Shown one piece after another: positions 56,451 through 64,000 of a stretch of DNA of 64,000 nt. How positions within the stretch are numbered: position 1 is the first letter of the stretch; every line of letters starts with the position of its first letter. A program made the translations under genes and the position numbers. Location: positions 195,152-259,151 of the forward strand of contig NZ_LWHM01000034.1 in NCBI RefSeq assembly GCF_001642735.1, in the 5' to 3' direction. The notes under the pieces are model-generated. The model worked only from the letters and a program-made list of their open reading frames with translations. It was not told the DNA's origin and did no database searches. This DNA comes from Pseudohongiella nitratireducens. GTDB taxonomy: Bacteria; Pseudomonadota; Gammaproteobacteria; Pseudomonadales; Pseudohongiellaceae.

Positions 56451-56500
56451 ACTGCGTCTCAAATTTTGCCACACGTTGACAGTATCAAGAGGAGCATCAG

Positions 56501-56767
56501 TTGGCTAACACTGCACAAGCCCGTAAACGCGCGCGGCAAAATGAAACCGCCCGCCGTCACAACGCCAGTTTCCGTTCTATGGTTCGCACATACATCAAAA
56601 AAGTTGTATCTGCAATTGAAGAAGGTAACTATGATAACGCAAGCGCAGCTTACCAGCGCGCAGTACCTGTTATCGACCGCATGGCGGACAAAGGTATTAT
56701 TCACAAGAACAAGGCTGCTCGTCACAAGAGCCGTCTGAACGCCGCTGTTCTTGCTCTGAAAGCATAA
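56501..56767 (+). CDS. rpsT: 30S ribosomal protein S20
   Basis: 88 residues, full family length: (M)[20 protein letters not shown] at the N-terminus, helical and strongly basic, C-terminus [10 protein letters not shown]. The start codon is TTG (UUG), behind GAGGAG with 6-nt spacing; E. coli rpsT also starts with UUG, where the weak start matters for autoregulation by S20. Binds 16S rRNA early in 30S assembly. Monocistronic, with its own promoter and terminator. Confidence 0.97.
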   Translation: MANTAQARKRARQNETARRHNASFRSMVRTYIKKVVSAIEEGNYDNASAAYQRAVPVIDRMADKGIIHKNKAARHKSRLNAAVLALKA

Positions 56768-56821
56768 ATAGAACACCGGCGAAGTTGCCGGATTTTGTTT
56801 GCTCTAAGCGCAAATCACAAT

Positions 56822-56850
56822 AAAAAAGGCCGTCACTGACGGCCTTTTTT
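56822..56850 (+). terminator. Intrinsic terminator of rpsT
   Basis: 7-bp stem GGCCGTC / GACGGCC with a 3-nt loop, flanked by six A and six T. It can act in both directions. Confidence 0.93.
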
Positions 56851-56895
56851 GTTTGCATGGCGCATTGTACCCAAACCTACCAAAACACCGCACAA

Positions 56896-57065
56896 GGGCA
56901 GGGTCTCATAGCTCAGATAGCAGGCAATAAGACCACGCTTAGCGCATCGGGCGTCGCTCGATAAAGCGGGCGGACTGTCTGAAGCCAGCCAGGCTGAGTT
57001 TCCGCCCGCCGAGCGCCGCCCGATGTGCTGTGGTCGCCTGCTATCTGAGCTATGAGACCCTGCCC
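56896..57065. repeat. 170-nt near-perfect palindromic element (long hairpin)
   Basis: The outer arms are 30 nt each and perfectly complementary (56896-56925 with 57036-57065). Going inward, GACCAC pairs with GTGGTC, a 20-nt block (56941-56960 with 57010-57029) pairs at 18 of 20 positions, and GCGGGCGGA pairs with TCCGCCCGC (56966-56974, 57001-57009). About 65 base pairs form in total, with small bulges on the left arm only (AATAA, GCTT, ATAAA) and a 26-nt apical loop. No ORF is credible. It lies between the rpsT terminator and the proB stop codon. It looks like a non-autonomous repeat (MITE- or REPIN-like). Confidence 0.85.
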
Positions 57066-57156
57066 GATCTTCATCCGAGTTTTCGGCTGCCGGGTGAGGG
57101 ACGCAAGGCTGTGGTCGGTTGTGGAATGTGGAATGATGACCTGCCCGCAACCCGAG

Positions 57157-57186
57157 AAAGCGGGCGGAGTGTCCGAAGCCCCCAGG
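57157..57186 (+). repeat. Partial copy of the core of the palindromic element
   Basis: Matches 56963-56993: both read AAAGCGGGCGGA, then S-TGTC-Y-GAAGCC, then a few C-rich bases and CCAGG, with about three substitutions and one indel over 30 nt. GCCCGC (57143-57148) also pairs with GCGGGC here, giving a small hairpin. It ends 7 nt before the proB stop codon. Confidence 0.7.
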
Positions 57187-57192
57187 TTAAGG

Positions 57193-58305
57193 TTAATGCT
57201 CAAGTATAACCAGGTTATCCCGGTGGATCATTTCCACGTCACCGGCATATCCTAGCAAGGACTCAATCTGGCGACTGGGCTGCCGCAACAGTTTTTGTGC
57301 TTCCTTGGCGTTGTAGTTCACCAGTCCACGAGCAATTTCAGTGCCCTCAGCGTTGATACAGGAAACCACTTCACCACGATCAAAGTTACCCGAAACAGCT
57401 GTCACACCAACGGGCAGCAGGCTCCGCCCCGACTCTCTGAGCACCTTTTCAGCGCCTGCATCAAGGGTTAGCGTCCCTTTGACTTTCAACTGGCCCGCCA
57501 ACCACTGCTTGCGCGCAGCCACAGGCTGTCGCTCCGGTACCAGGCGGGTACCAACCATTTCGCCTTTCGCTAATCGCACCAGCACATCTGCTTCGCGTCC
57601 GCTGGCGATGATGGTTCTGGCACCCGAGCGGGCAGCCAGCCGGGCGGCAGTAATCTTGGTCGCCATACCACCGCGACCCAGCTTGCCACTGCCACCCGCC
57701 ATTTTCAGCAAAGCCCGGTCATTGGCCCTGGCTTCCTTAATCAGCGGCGCATCCGGGTTCTGTCGGGGATCACTTTCGTGCAGGCCTTTCTGGTCAGTAA
57801 GAATCACCAGGGTATCTGCCCCCAGCAGGTTGGCCACCATAGCACCCAGGGTGTCGTTGTCGCCAAAGCAGAGTTCTGCTGTAGCCACAGTGTCATTTTC
57901 ATTGATAACGGGTACCACACCCATCTCAACCAGGCCGGACAAGGTACTGCGTGCATTGAGGTAACGACGGCGATTAGCCAGATCATCATGCGTCAACAGA
58001 ACTTGAGCCGTATGAACGCCATAAACCTGAAATGCGGTTTCATAGGTTTGCACCAGCCCCATCTGCCCGACAGCAGCGGCTGCCTGCTGGAGGTGGACTT
58101 CCCGGGGTCGTGATTTCATGCCAAGCCTGGCAACACCTTCAGCGACAGCGCCGGAGGACACCAGGATTACCTCAATCCCCATCTTGCGAAGCGCGACCAG
58201 TTGGGCAACCCACTGTTCGATTGCCGGCCGATCCAGCCCGCTACCGTCATTGGTAATCAATGAACTGCCTATTTTGATCAGCCAGCGCCCTTTTATACCT
58301 GCCAC
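57193..58305 (-). CDS. proB: Glutamate 5-kinase ProB with PUA domain
   Basis: 370 residues. The amino-acid kinase domain (1-~255) has [42 protein letters not shown] and [15 protein letters not shown]; the PUA domain is C-terminal (about 280-355). It phosphorylates glutamate, the first step of proline synthesis, and is normally feedback-inhibited by proline. The GTG at 58305 is chosen because GTGAGG precedes it at good spacing and the family begins a few residues before W-KIGS; a TTG at 58332 lacks an SD. 46 bp after obgE on the same strand. Confidence 0.94.
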   Translation of the reverse strand: MAGIKGRWLIKIGSSLITNDGSGLDRPAIEQWVAQLVALRKMGIEVILVSSGAVAEGVARLGMKSRPREVHLQQAAAAVGQMGLVQTYETAFQVYGVHTAQVLLTHDDLANRRRYLNARSTLSGLVEMGVVPVINENDTVATAELCFGDNDTLGAMVANLLGADTLVILTDQKGLHESDPRQNPDAPLIKEARANDRALLKMAGGSGKLGRGGMATKITAARLAARSGARTIIASGREADVLVRLAKGEMVGTRLVPERQPVAARKQWLAGQLKVKGTLTLDAGAEKVLRESGRSLLPVGVTAVSGNFDRGEVVSCINAEGTEIARGLVNYNAKEAQKLLRQPSRQIESLLGYAGDVEMIHRDNLVILEH

Positions 58306-58351
58306 AGTTGCCTCACTCAGTTCCTGTCTCAATAAGCCAGCGGTTTACGAC

Positions 58352-59581
<1,230 letters not shown>

Positions 59582-59661
59582 TTAGATGGTGTAAAAGGTC
59601 ACCTTCGCCCTGCTCGTGCACCTATTGCATCTTGCCCGCTAAATTTTGGTGTTCACAATGT

Positions 59662-59691
59662 AAAAAGCCCCGTCTAGTGACAGGGCTTTTT
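59662..59691 (-). terminator. Intrinsic terminator between rpmA and obgE
   Basis: Stem AAAAAGCCC...GGGCTTTTT extended by GTC/GAC around a 4-nt loop with one mismatch. Runs of five T on both strands make it possibly bidirectional. It lies 54-84 nt downstream of the rpmA stop codon. Confidence 0.85.
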
Positions 59692-59745
59692 GGGGTGACG
59701 CATTGTCACTTCAATCTGTAGGCGGTAACAGCACCGCCCCGTATG

Positions 59746-60003
59746 TCAGGCTGTTACAATGCTGACAAACTTGCGATTTTTCGGGCCTTTGATCTCGAAC
59801 TGCACTTTGCCTTCCGCTGTTGCAAACAAAGTGTGATCCTTGCCAATACCGACATTTTTGCCAGCATGGAATCGCGTGCCGCGCTGACGAACGATAATGT
59901 TGCCAGCCAGAACCTGTTCGCCGCCATATTTCTTGACACCCAGACGTTTGGATATCGAATCGCGGCCGTTACTGGTGCTACCACCTGCCTTTTTATGTGC
60001 CAT
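59746..60003 (-). CDS. rpmA: 50S ribosomal protein L27
   Basis: 85 residues: [20 protein letters not shown] at the N-terminus, with the mature AHKKAGGS tail reaching the peptidyl-transferase centre, and the conserved [15 protein letters not shown]. No Firmicute-type N-terminal extension. 19 bp downstream of rplU and co-transcribed with it. Confidence 0.98.
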   Translation of the reverse strand: MAHKKAGGSTSNGRDSISKRLGVKKYGGEQVLAGNIIVRQRGTRFHAGKNVGIGKDHTLFATAEGKVQFEIKGPKNRKFVSIVTA

Positions 60004-60022
60004 GATTTACTCCTGAGGCGAC

Positions 60023-60334
60023 TTAGCCCTTGATACCTGTGATGCGTACTTCAGTGAACCACTGACGGTGGCCTTGACGCTTGCGAAAGTGCTTACGACG
60101 GTTGAACTTGATGATAGTGACCTTCGGAGCACGACCTTGTGAGACAACTTCAGCTGTAACTGAACCGCCTTCAACATAAGGTGCGCCGATCTTAACTGAT
60201 TCGCCTTCTCCGACCATCAGCACTTTATCAAAGTTGATCTGCTCGCCAGTCGGAACTTCGATTTTTTCCAACTTGAGCACTTCACCTTCAACGACTCGGT
60301 GCTGTTTGCCACCACTTTCAATAACCGCGTACAT
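60023..60334 (-). CDS. rplU: 50S ribosomal protein L21
   Basis: 103 residues, family length: [20 protein letters not shown] at the N-terminus and the C-terminal signature [17 protein letters not shown]. Binds 23S rRNA. First gene of rplU-rpmA, behind a strong promoter and a ~66-nt leader that contains a small hairpin (CGGGC-ATC-GCCCG). Confidence 0.98.
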   Translation of the reverse strand: MYAVIESGGKQHRVVEGEVLKLEKIEVPTGEQINFDKVLMVGEGESVKIGAPYVEGGSVTAEVVSQGRAPKVTIIKFNRRKHFRKRQGHRQWFTEVRITGIKG

Positions 60335-60406
60335 AATGTGAAACTCCAGAATCTTGGGAATGCATGGCCGGGCGATGCCCGCTGCCGGATGCTTTCGAGG
60401 GGGCGT

Positions 60407-60435
60407 ATTCTACGAAAACCAGCCCGCGCAAGCAA
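60407..60435 (-). promoter_or_regulatory. Promoter of rplU-rpmA
   Basis: Minus strand: -35 TTGCTT (60430-60435), exactly 17-nt spacer, -10 TAGAAT (60407-60412). The spacer is followed by a GC-rich discriminator (ACGCCCCC), as in growth-regulated stable-RNA and ribosomal promoters. Start near 60400. Confidence 0.75.
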
Positions 60436-60552
60436 GTATTTAACTACATTTATTTTTTATTGCTGCAAAGCCCTTCATTATACACTGAAATATGAACTCT
60501 CCACTGCATTTTGCCCAATCATGACGAGAAAGGTCGCCGGGGGCTTTTTTGG

Positions 60553-60603
60553 GGCTGTCTTCGGGGAAAACATCTTGACAGCCATGGGCTGGCTTCATAG
60601 CAT
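60553..60603 (+). promoter_or_regulatory. Promoter of ispB with overlapping inverted repeats
   Basis: -35 TTGACA (60575-60580), 17-nt spacer, -10 TAGCAT (60598-60603). GGCTGTC (60553-60559) and GACAGCC (60577-60583) form an inverted repeat whose right arm covers the -35, and CAGCC-ATG-GGCTG sits in the spacer. Either could be an operator. The remaining part of the 341-bp rplU-ispB gap holds the rplU promoter and leader and no gene. Confidence 0.55.
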
Positions 60604-60675
60604 TGCCAGCGCTTAAGCAAAGCAAGTTACCATCTACTTAAGTCACTGTCACTTCAGCACCGGAATAATCAGGGA

Positions 60676-61650
60676 ATGCCCAGTAATATAAGAGACGTTG
60701 TCGCCGAAGAGTTTTCATCTGTCAATGACTTCATCGTCGAACAGTTACATTCCAATGTCGAGTTGGTTGAGAACATTGGGCACTACATCATCAATGCCGG
60801 CGGCAAACGCATGCGCCCGTTGCTGGTGCTACTGAGCGCCCGCGCCTGTTTCCCTGATTCATCCACGCCGACAAACGCCATCAAACTGGCGGCTGTGATC
60901 GAATTTATTCATACAGCAACCCTGCTTCACGATGATGTCGTGGACATGTCAGCCATGCGCCGTGGCCGCCCTACAGCAAACGAACAGTGGAACAACCCCT
61001 CAAGCGTCCTGGTGGGCGATTTCATGTATTCACGAGCCTTTCAGGTGCTGGTAGGGCTGAATAGCATGGAAATCATGAAAGTAATTGCCGATACCACCAA
61101 CACCATCGCAGAAGGTGAAGTCCTGCAGTTGCTGAACAAACACCGCACTGATATCACTGAAGCCGAATACCAGCGCGTCATTGAAGATAAAACGGCCGTA
61201 CTGTTTGCCGCGGCCTCTGAATGCGGCGCCATTGTTGCCGGTTGCCCCCAGGAACAGCGAGAGGCGTTGCGCCTGGCCGGTCTTCATCTGGGCATGGCAT
61301 TTCAACTGGTGGACGACGCACTGGATTATGACGGCGATGCCGAAGCACTCGGCAAGAATGTGGGTGATGACCTGGCTGAAGGCAAGCCCACCCTCCCCCT
61401 CATTCATGCCATGGCAAACTGCAACGAGGAAGAAGCAGAACTGATTCGGCAATGTGTCAGCAAAGGCGGTTCTGAACATCTGCAAGAAGTGATCAGGATC
61501 ATCAAAGACAGCGGTGCACTCGCTTACACACGGCAGCGCGCACATGCTGAAGCGGAAGCTGCCCGACGGCAACTCAGCACCCTGGCTGACTCAACCTATC
61601 GCCAGGCCCTGTATGATATGTGTGAACTGGCTGTGGCGAGAATCAGCTAA
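60676..61650 (+). CDS. ispB: Octaprenyl/polyprenyl diphosphate synthase
   Basis: 324 residues. First Asp-rich motif LLHDDVVDMSAMRRGRPT and second LVDDALDYDGD bind Mg-diphosphate; NAGGKRMRPLLVLLSA is the substrate-binding Lys/Arg region. It elongates the isoprenoid side chain of ubiquinone. The residues before the first DDxxD that set chain length do not let me fix the number of units. The ATG is preceded by AGGG at very short spacing, which is weak. Divergent from rplU as in many gammaproteobacteria. Confidence 0.95.
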   Translation: MPSNIRDVVAEEFSSVNDFIVEQLHSNVELVENIGHYIINAGGKRMRPLLVLLSARACFPDSSTPTNAIKLAAVIEFIHTATLLHDDVVDMSAMRRGRPTANEQWNNPSSVLVGDFMYSRAFQVLVGLNSMEIMKVIADTTNTIAEGEVLQLLNKHRTDITEAEYQRVIEDKTAVLFAAASECGAIVAGCPQEQREALRLAGLHLGMAFQLVDDALDYDGDAEALGKNVGDDLAEGKPTLPLIHAMANCNEEEAELIRQCVSKGGSEHLQEVIRIIKDSGALAYTRQRAHAEAEAARRQLSTLADSTYRQALYDMCELAVARIS

Positions 61651-61702
61651 GCAACGTTATCAACCCAGCACTCGTCGACAAGCTATAGTTTTTATACCCT
61701 GG

Positions 61703-61717
61703 CTGTGTTAAACACAG
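61703..61717. promoter_or_regulatory. 15-bp perfect palindrome upstream of acyl-CoA synthetase
   Basis: CTGTGTT-A-AACACAG, 67 nt before the gene start and 53 nt after ispB. No T run follows, so it is not an intrinsic terminator. It fits a dimeric repressor operator; regulator unknown. Confidence 0.4.
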
Positions 61718-61784
61718 TCTAGCAACCTCAATCACAGGCAAATCCAAGCCCTGCGATAACAATAACAGACCAATGAGGCAAGGG

Positions 61785-63644
61785 ATGAAACAAGCACTGC
61801 TTGATACACTGGACGATATCAAGAACTTTGAACAACTTCCGCAGGCTGAACGATTTCCGCTGCAAAACACACTGGAAGTCGTCGAGAACAACGCCACACG
61901 CTTTGGCGACGATCCTGCACTTGAATTTCTGTTAACCGGTCAGCGCAATGAAACCCCGGTAACAATCAGCTTCAATGAACTCGCCAACAAAACCCGACAA
62001 ACAGCCAATCTGCTGGCGTCTCTGGAGCTTGCAGAAAACGAAGCCGTCTCTATCATTCTGCCGACACTGCCTCAGTCGCACCCGCTCATCTTAGGAGCAC
62101 AGTGTGCCGCGATTGCCAATCCGGTCAACCCCTTACTGGAAAGTGAACACCTGGCCGAAATCATGACTGCCGCCAACGCACGTATCATTGCCTGCCTGGC
62201 ACCGTCCAAACACAGTAACCTATGGCAAAAAATGCTGGCGGTACTGCCAATGCTGCCCAGAATTCACACGGTACTTATGGTGCATGTGCCAGGTTTAACT
62301 GATCCTGACGCAATCACTCAATTGCCTGATACCGTCAAGGTACTGGATTATAATCTCGCTGTCTCCCGCCAACCTTCAAAGCAACTGATAAGAAACAGAC
62401 AGATCAAGCCTGACACCCTGGCTGCGTTTTTCCATACCGGCGGTACAACCGGTCGTCCTAAGATTGCGCAGCTGACCCATGGCAACATGGCATTTCTCGG
62501 CCAACTGGCTGCATCAATCAATCAGCACCTTGGTCGTCAAACTGTGCTTTGTGGATTACCACTATTCCACATATTTGGCGTTATCATTCTTGGCATCGGT
62601 GCGTTTTCTGCCGGCAATCGCGTAGTGCTGTTGACACCCAGCGGATTTCGCAACCCCGAGGCCATTAAAAACTTCTGGCACCATGTCGCTCGCTTTAAGG
62701 TAAACACTGTTTCGCTGGTGCCGACGGTATTGAGCGCATTAACACAGATCCCTGTGGGTGATGAAGATATCAGCCCATTGCAGCGACTGAGTTCTGGCGC
62801 TGCACCACTTTCGCAAAGCCTGGCCAAACGCGTCTCTGACGAACTGGGTGTCGCCGTAACTAATGGCTACGGGATGACAGAGACAACATCACTGATCAGC
62901 CGTGCACCGGATAACCAGCCCCCTGGCAGCTCCGGCCTGAGACTTCCGTATTCTCAAATAAGGATTGCTCATCTTGATGGTGACCGGGTGACACATGAGT
63001 GCGCACCCGAGCAAACTGGCGTCGTACTGGTCAAAGGACCACAGGTTTTTGCCGGGTATCGTGAAGCATCAGATAACAATGGCGCTTGGATTGAAGGCGA
63101 CTGGTTTAACACGGGTGATCTGGGCTACCTTGAGGAAGATGGTTACCTTTACCTGACGGGCAGAGCCAAGGACCTGATTATACGTGGCGGCCACAATATT
63201 GACCCGGAAACCATCGAAGAGCCCCTGAATCGGCACCCGTCGGTGATGAGCTGTGTCGCCATCGGAATGCCAGACCCATACGCTGGCGAATTACCCATGG
63301 CTTTTGTCAAGTTAACTCCCGGCACCGAAGCCACTGCCGACGAACTCCTGCAGTATGCGCAGCAGGAAATCCAGGAACGCGCCGCCGTCCCCAAACGCAT
63401 CATCTTTGTAGACGAAATCCCCACTACAGCGGTCGGCAAAATTTTCCGACCTGCCCTGCGCCAGCAGATCACACAGCAAGTGGTTCAGGAAGCGTTACTG
63501 ACAAAAGATATAGTGGCAGGCGTTATAGCCAAGCTGGACAGCAAGAAAGGCATGACAATCAGCGTTACGCTCAATGATCCTGAGCAACAGGGTCTGGCAG
63601 AATCAGCCCTGGAAGGTTACCCTGGCCAGATTGATTTTAGATAG
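61785..63644 (+). CDS. AMP-binding acyl-CoA synthetase/ligase
   Basis: 619 residues from the ATG at 61785 (GAGG 6 nt upstream; an ATG four codons earlier at 61773 is less well placed). Adenylate-forming motifs in order: P-loop FFHTGGTTGRPKIAQLTH (about 212), GYGMTETTS (about 364), WFNTGDLGYLEEDGYLYLTG (about 444), RAKDLIIRGGHNI (hinge) and TAVGKIFRPALR with the catalytic Lys. It activates a fatty or other carboxylic acid to its CoA thioester via acyl-AMP. Acyl preference is not clear. The C-terminal ~50 residues extend past the normal end. Confidence 0.93.
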   Translation: MKQALLDTLDDIKNFEQLPQAERFPLQNTLEVVENNATRFGDDPALEFLLTGQRNETPVTISFNELANKTRQTANLLASLELAENEAVSIILPTLPQSHPLILGAQCAAIANPVNPLLESEHLAEIMTAANARIIACLAPSKHSNLWQKMLAVLPMLPRIHTVLMVHVPGLTDPDAITQLPDTVKVLDYNLAVSRQPSKQLIRNRQIKPDTLAAFFHTGGTTGRPKIAQLTHGNMAFLGQLAASINQHLGRQTVLCGLPLFHIFGVIILGIGAFSAGNRVVLLTPSGFRNPEAIKNFWHHVARFKVNTVSLVPTVLSALTQIPVGDEDISPLQRLSSGAAPLSQSLAKRVSDELGVAVTNGYGMTETTSLISRAPDNQPPGSSGLRLPYSQIRIAHLDGDRVTHECAPEQTGVVLVKGPQVFAGYREASDNNGAWIEGDWFNTGDLGYLEEDGYLYLTGRAKDLIIRGGHNIDPETIEEPLNRHPSVMSCVAIGMPDPYAGELPMAFVKLTPGTEATADELLQYAQQEIQERAAVPKRIIFVDEIPTTAVGKIFRPALRQQITQQVVQEALLTKDIVAGVIAKLDSKKGMTISVTLNDPEQQGLAESALEGYPGQIDFR

Positions 63645-63685
63645 TACAGGCCGGCTTTTCCCACGACCGGTTATCAGACTCTCGC

Positions 63686-64000
63686 TCAGTCATTAAATTC
63701 GACCCGGATACCAGCACTCGTCGAACGCAGGATGGAACGGTTATCGATCCGCCTAAGGCGACTCTGGCTGGAACGGTAACGCTGATCTCCGAGCGTACGC
63801 AAAGCCTGTCCCATCAATAGCAGCTCCTCACCGCGTTCTTCATCCCCCATTTCCTGGTGCGTCAATCCTAGCGCCAGATAAAAGTCAGGCTCCAGGTCAT
63901 TACGACGAATGGCTCGTTCAAAATGTCGTTGCGCATCAGCAAACTCACCATCCTCAAACGCTGAGTTACCCAGCATATAATGGTAATACGGATTGCGACG
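63686..64000 (-). CDS. Tetratricopeptide-repeat protein (5' part beyond window)
   Basis: The last 104 residues of a larger protein whose start lies right of base 64000; the frame is open to the edge. Two TPR-like helix pairs are visible: YHYMLGNSAFEDGEFADAQRHFERAIRR and DFYLALGLTHQEMGDEERGEELLLMGQ. The rest is basic and ends VEFND. Function is unknown without the N-terminus. It is convergent with the acyl-CoA synthetase gene, 41 bp apart. Confidence 0.8.
   Translation of the reverse strand, partial: RRNPYYHYMLGNSAFEDGEFADAQRHFERAIRRNDLEPDFYLALGLTHQEMGDEERGEELLLMGQALRTLGDQRYRSSQSRLRRIDNRSILRSTSAGIRVEFND

Noticed and set aside
57341-57964. 207-codon frame antisense to proB
   Set aside because: Covers the conserved kinase and PUA regions of proB; no start signal.

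Overview
This 64 kb window reads as a chromosomal segment of an aerobic, free-living, probably marine or aquatic gammaproteobacterium. Evidence: gene content and order (rplU-rpmA-obgE, ispB divergent from rplU, trmJ divergent from suhB), TonB-dependent receptors, a Pst phosphate system with the long PstA/PstC forms common in gammaproteobacteria, E. coli-like -10/-35 promoters, and a UUG start for rpsT as in E. coli. The genus cannot be named from sequence alone. Almost all of the window is tightly packed coding sequence. I see no rRNA, tRNA, CRISPR array, transposase, integrase or phage gene.

Layout. 1-7.5 kb: the 5' part of a ZnuD-like zinc receptor with a Zur-box-like operator, a small secreted protein, an RND efflux pump with its adaptor, and rdgC. 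7.5-8.0 kb: a gap holding a self-contained promoter / small ORF / terminator unit. 8-11 kb: an MFS transporter convergent with an EAL-CBS-GGDEF cyclic-di-GMP protein. 11-18.5 kb: two tandem paralogous ~1150-residue TonB-dependent receptors. 18.5-25 kb: a short DUF945-like protein, YgiQ radical SAM protein, Tex and TrmJ. 25-31.6 kb: a catalytically degenerate SuhB, MATE exporter, YdjA-type nitroreductase, PlsC-type acyltransferase, TetR regulator, TSUP transporter and a probably leaderless radical SAM gene. 31.8-39 kb: a 1854-residue double-length UvrA and DacB/PBP4.

39-47 kb: an orphan TonB-like protein, then pstS-pstC-pstA-pstB on the minus strand behind Pho boxes, and purU. phoU and phoBR are not next to it. 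47-56 kb: secreted proteins, gloA, folD, an aromatic aminotransferase, a 35-residue membrane protein, DAHP synthase translationally coupled to murJ, a divergent NRAMP-like transporter lacking the DPGN motif, and dps. 56-64 kb: rpsT, a 170-nt near-perfect palindromic element with a nearby partial copy, proB, obgE, rpmA, rplU, ispB, an acyl-CoA synthetase and a truncated TPR protein.

No large novel multigene system is evident. The most unusual items are the palindromic repeat element next to proB, the SuhB that has lost most of its metal ligands while keeping its position and fold, the double UvrA, the NRAMP-like protein without its metal motif, the leaderless CX4CX2C radical SAM gene and the orphan small transcription unit at 7.6-7.9 kb. 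Several starts were moved from the longest open frame because a Shine-Dalgarno sequence, signal peptide or family length favours an internal codon; these are stated per gene.
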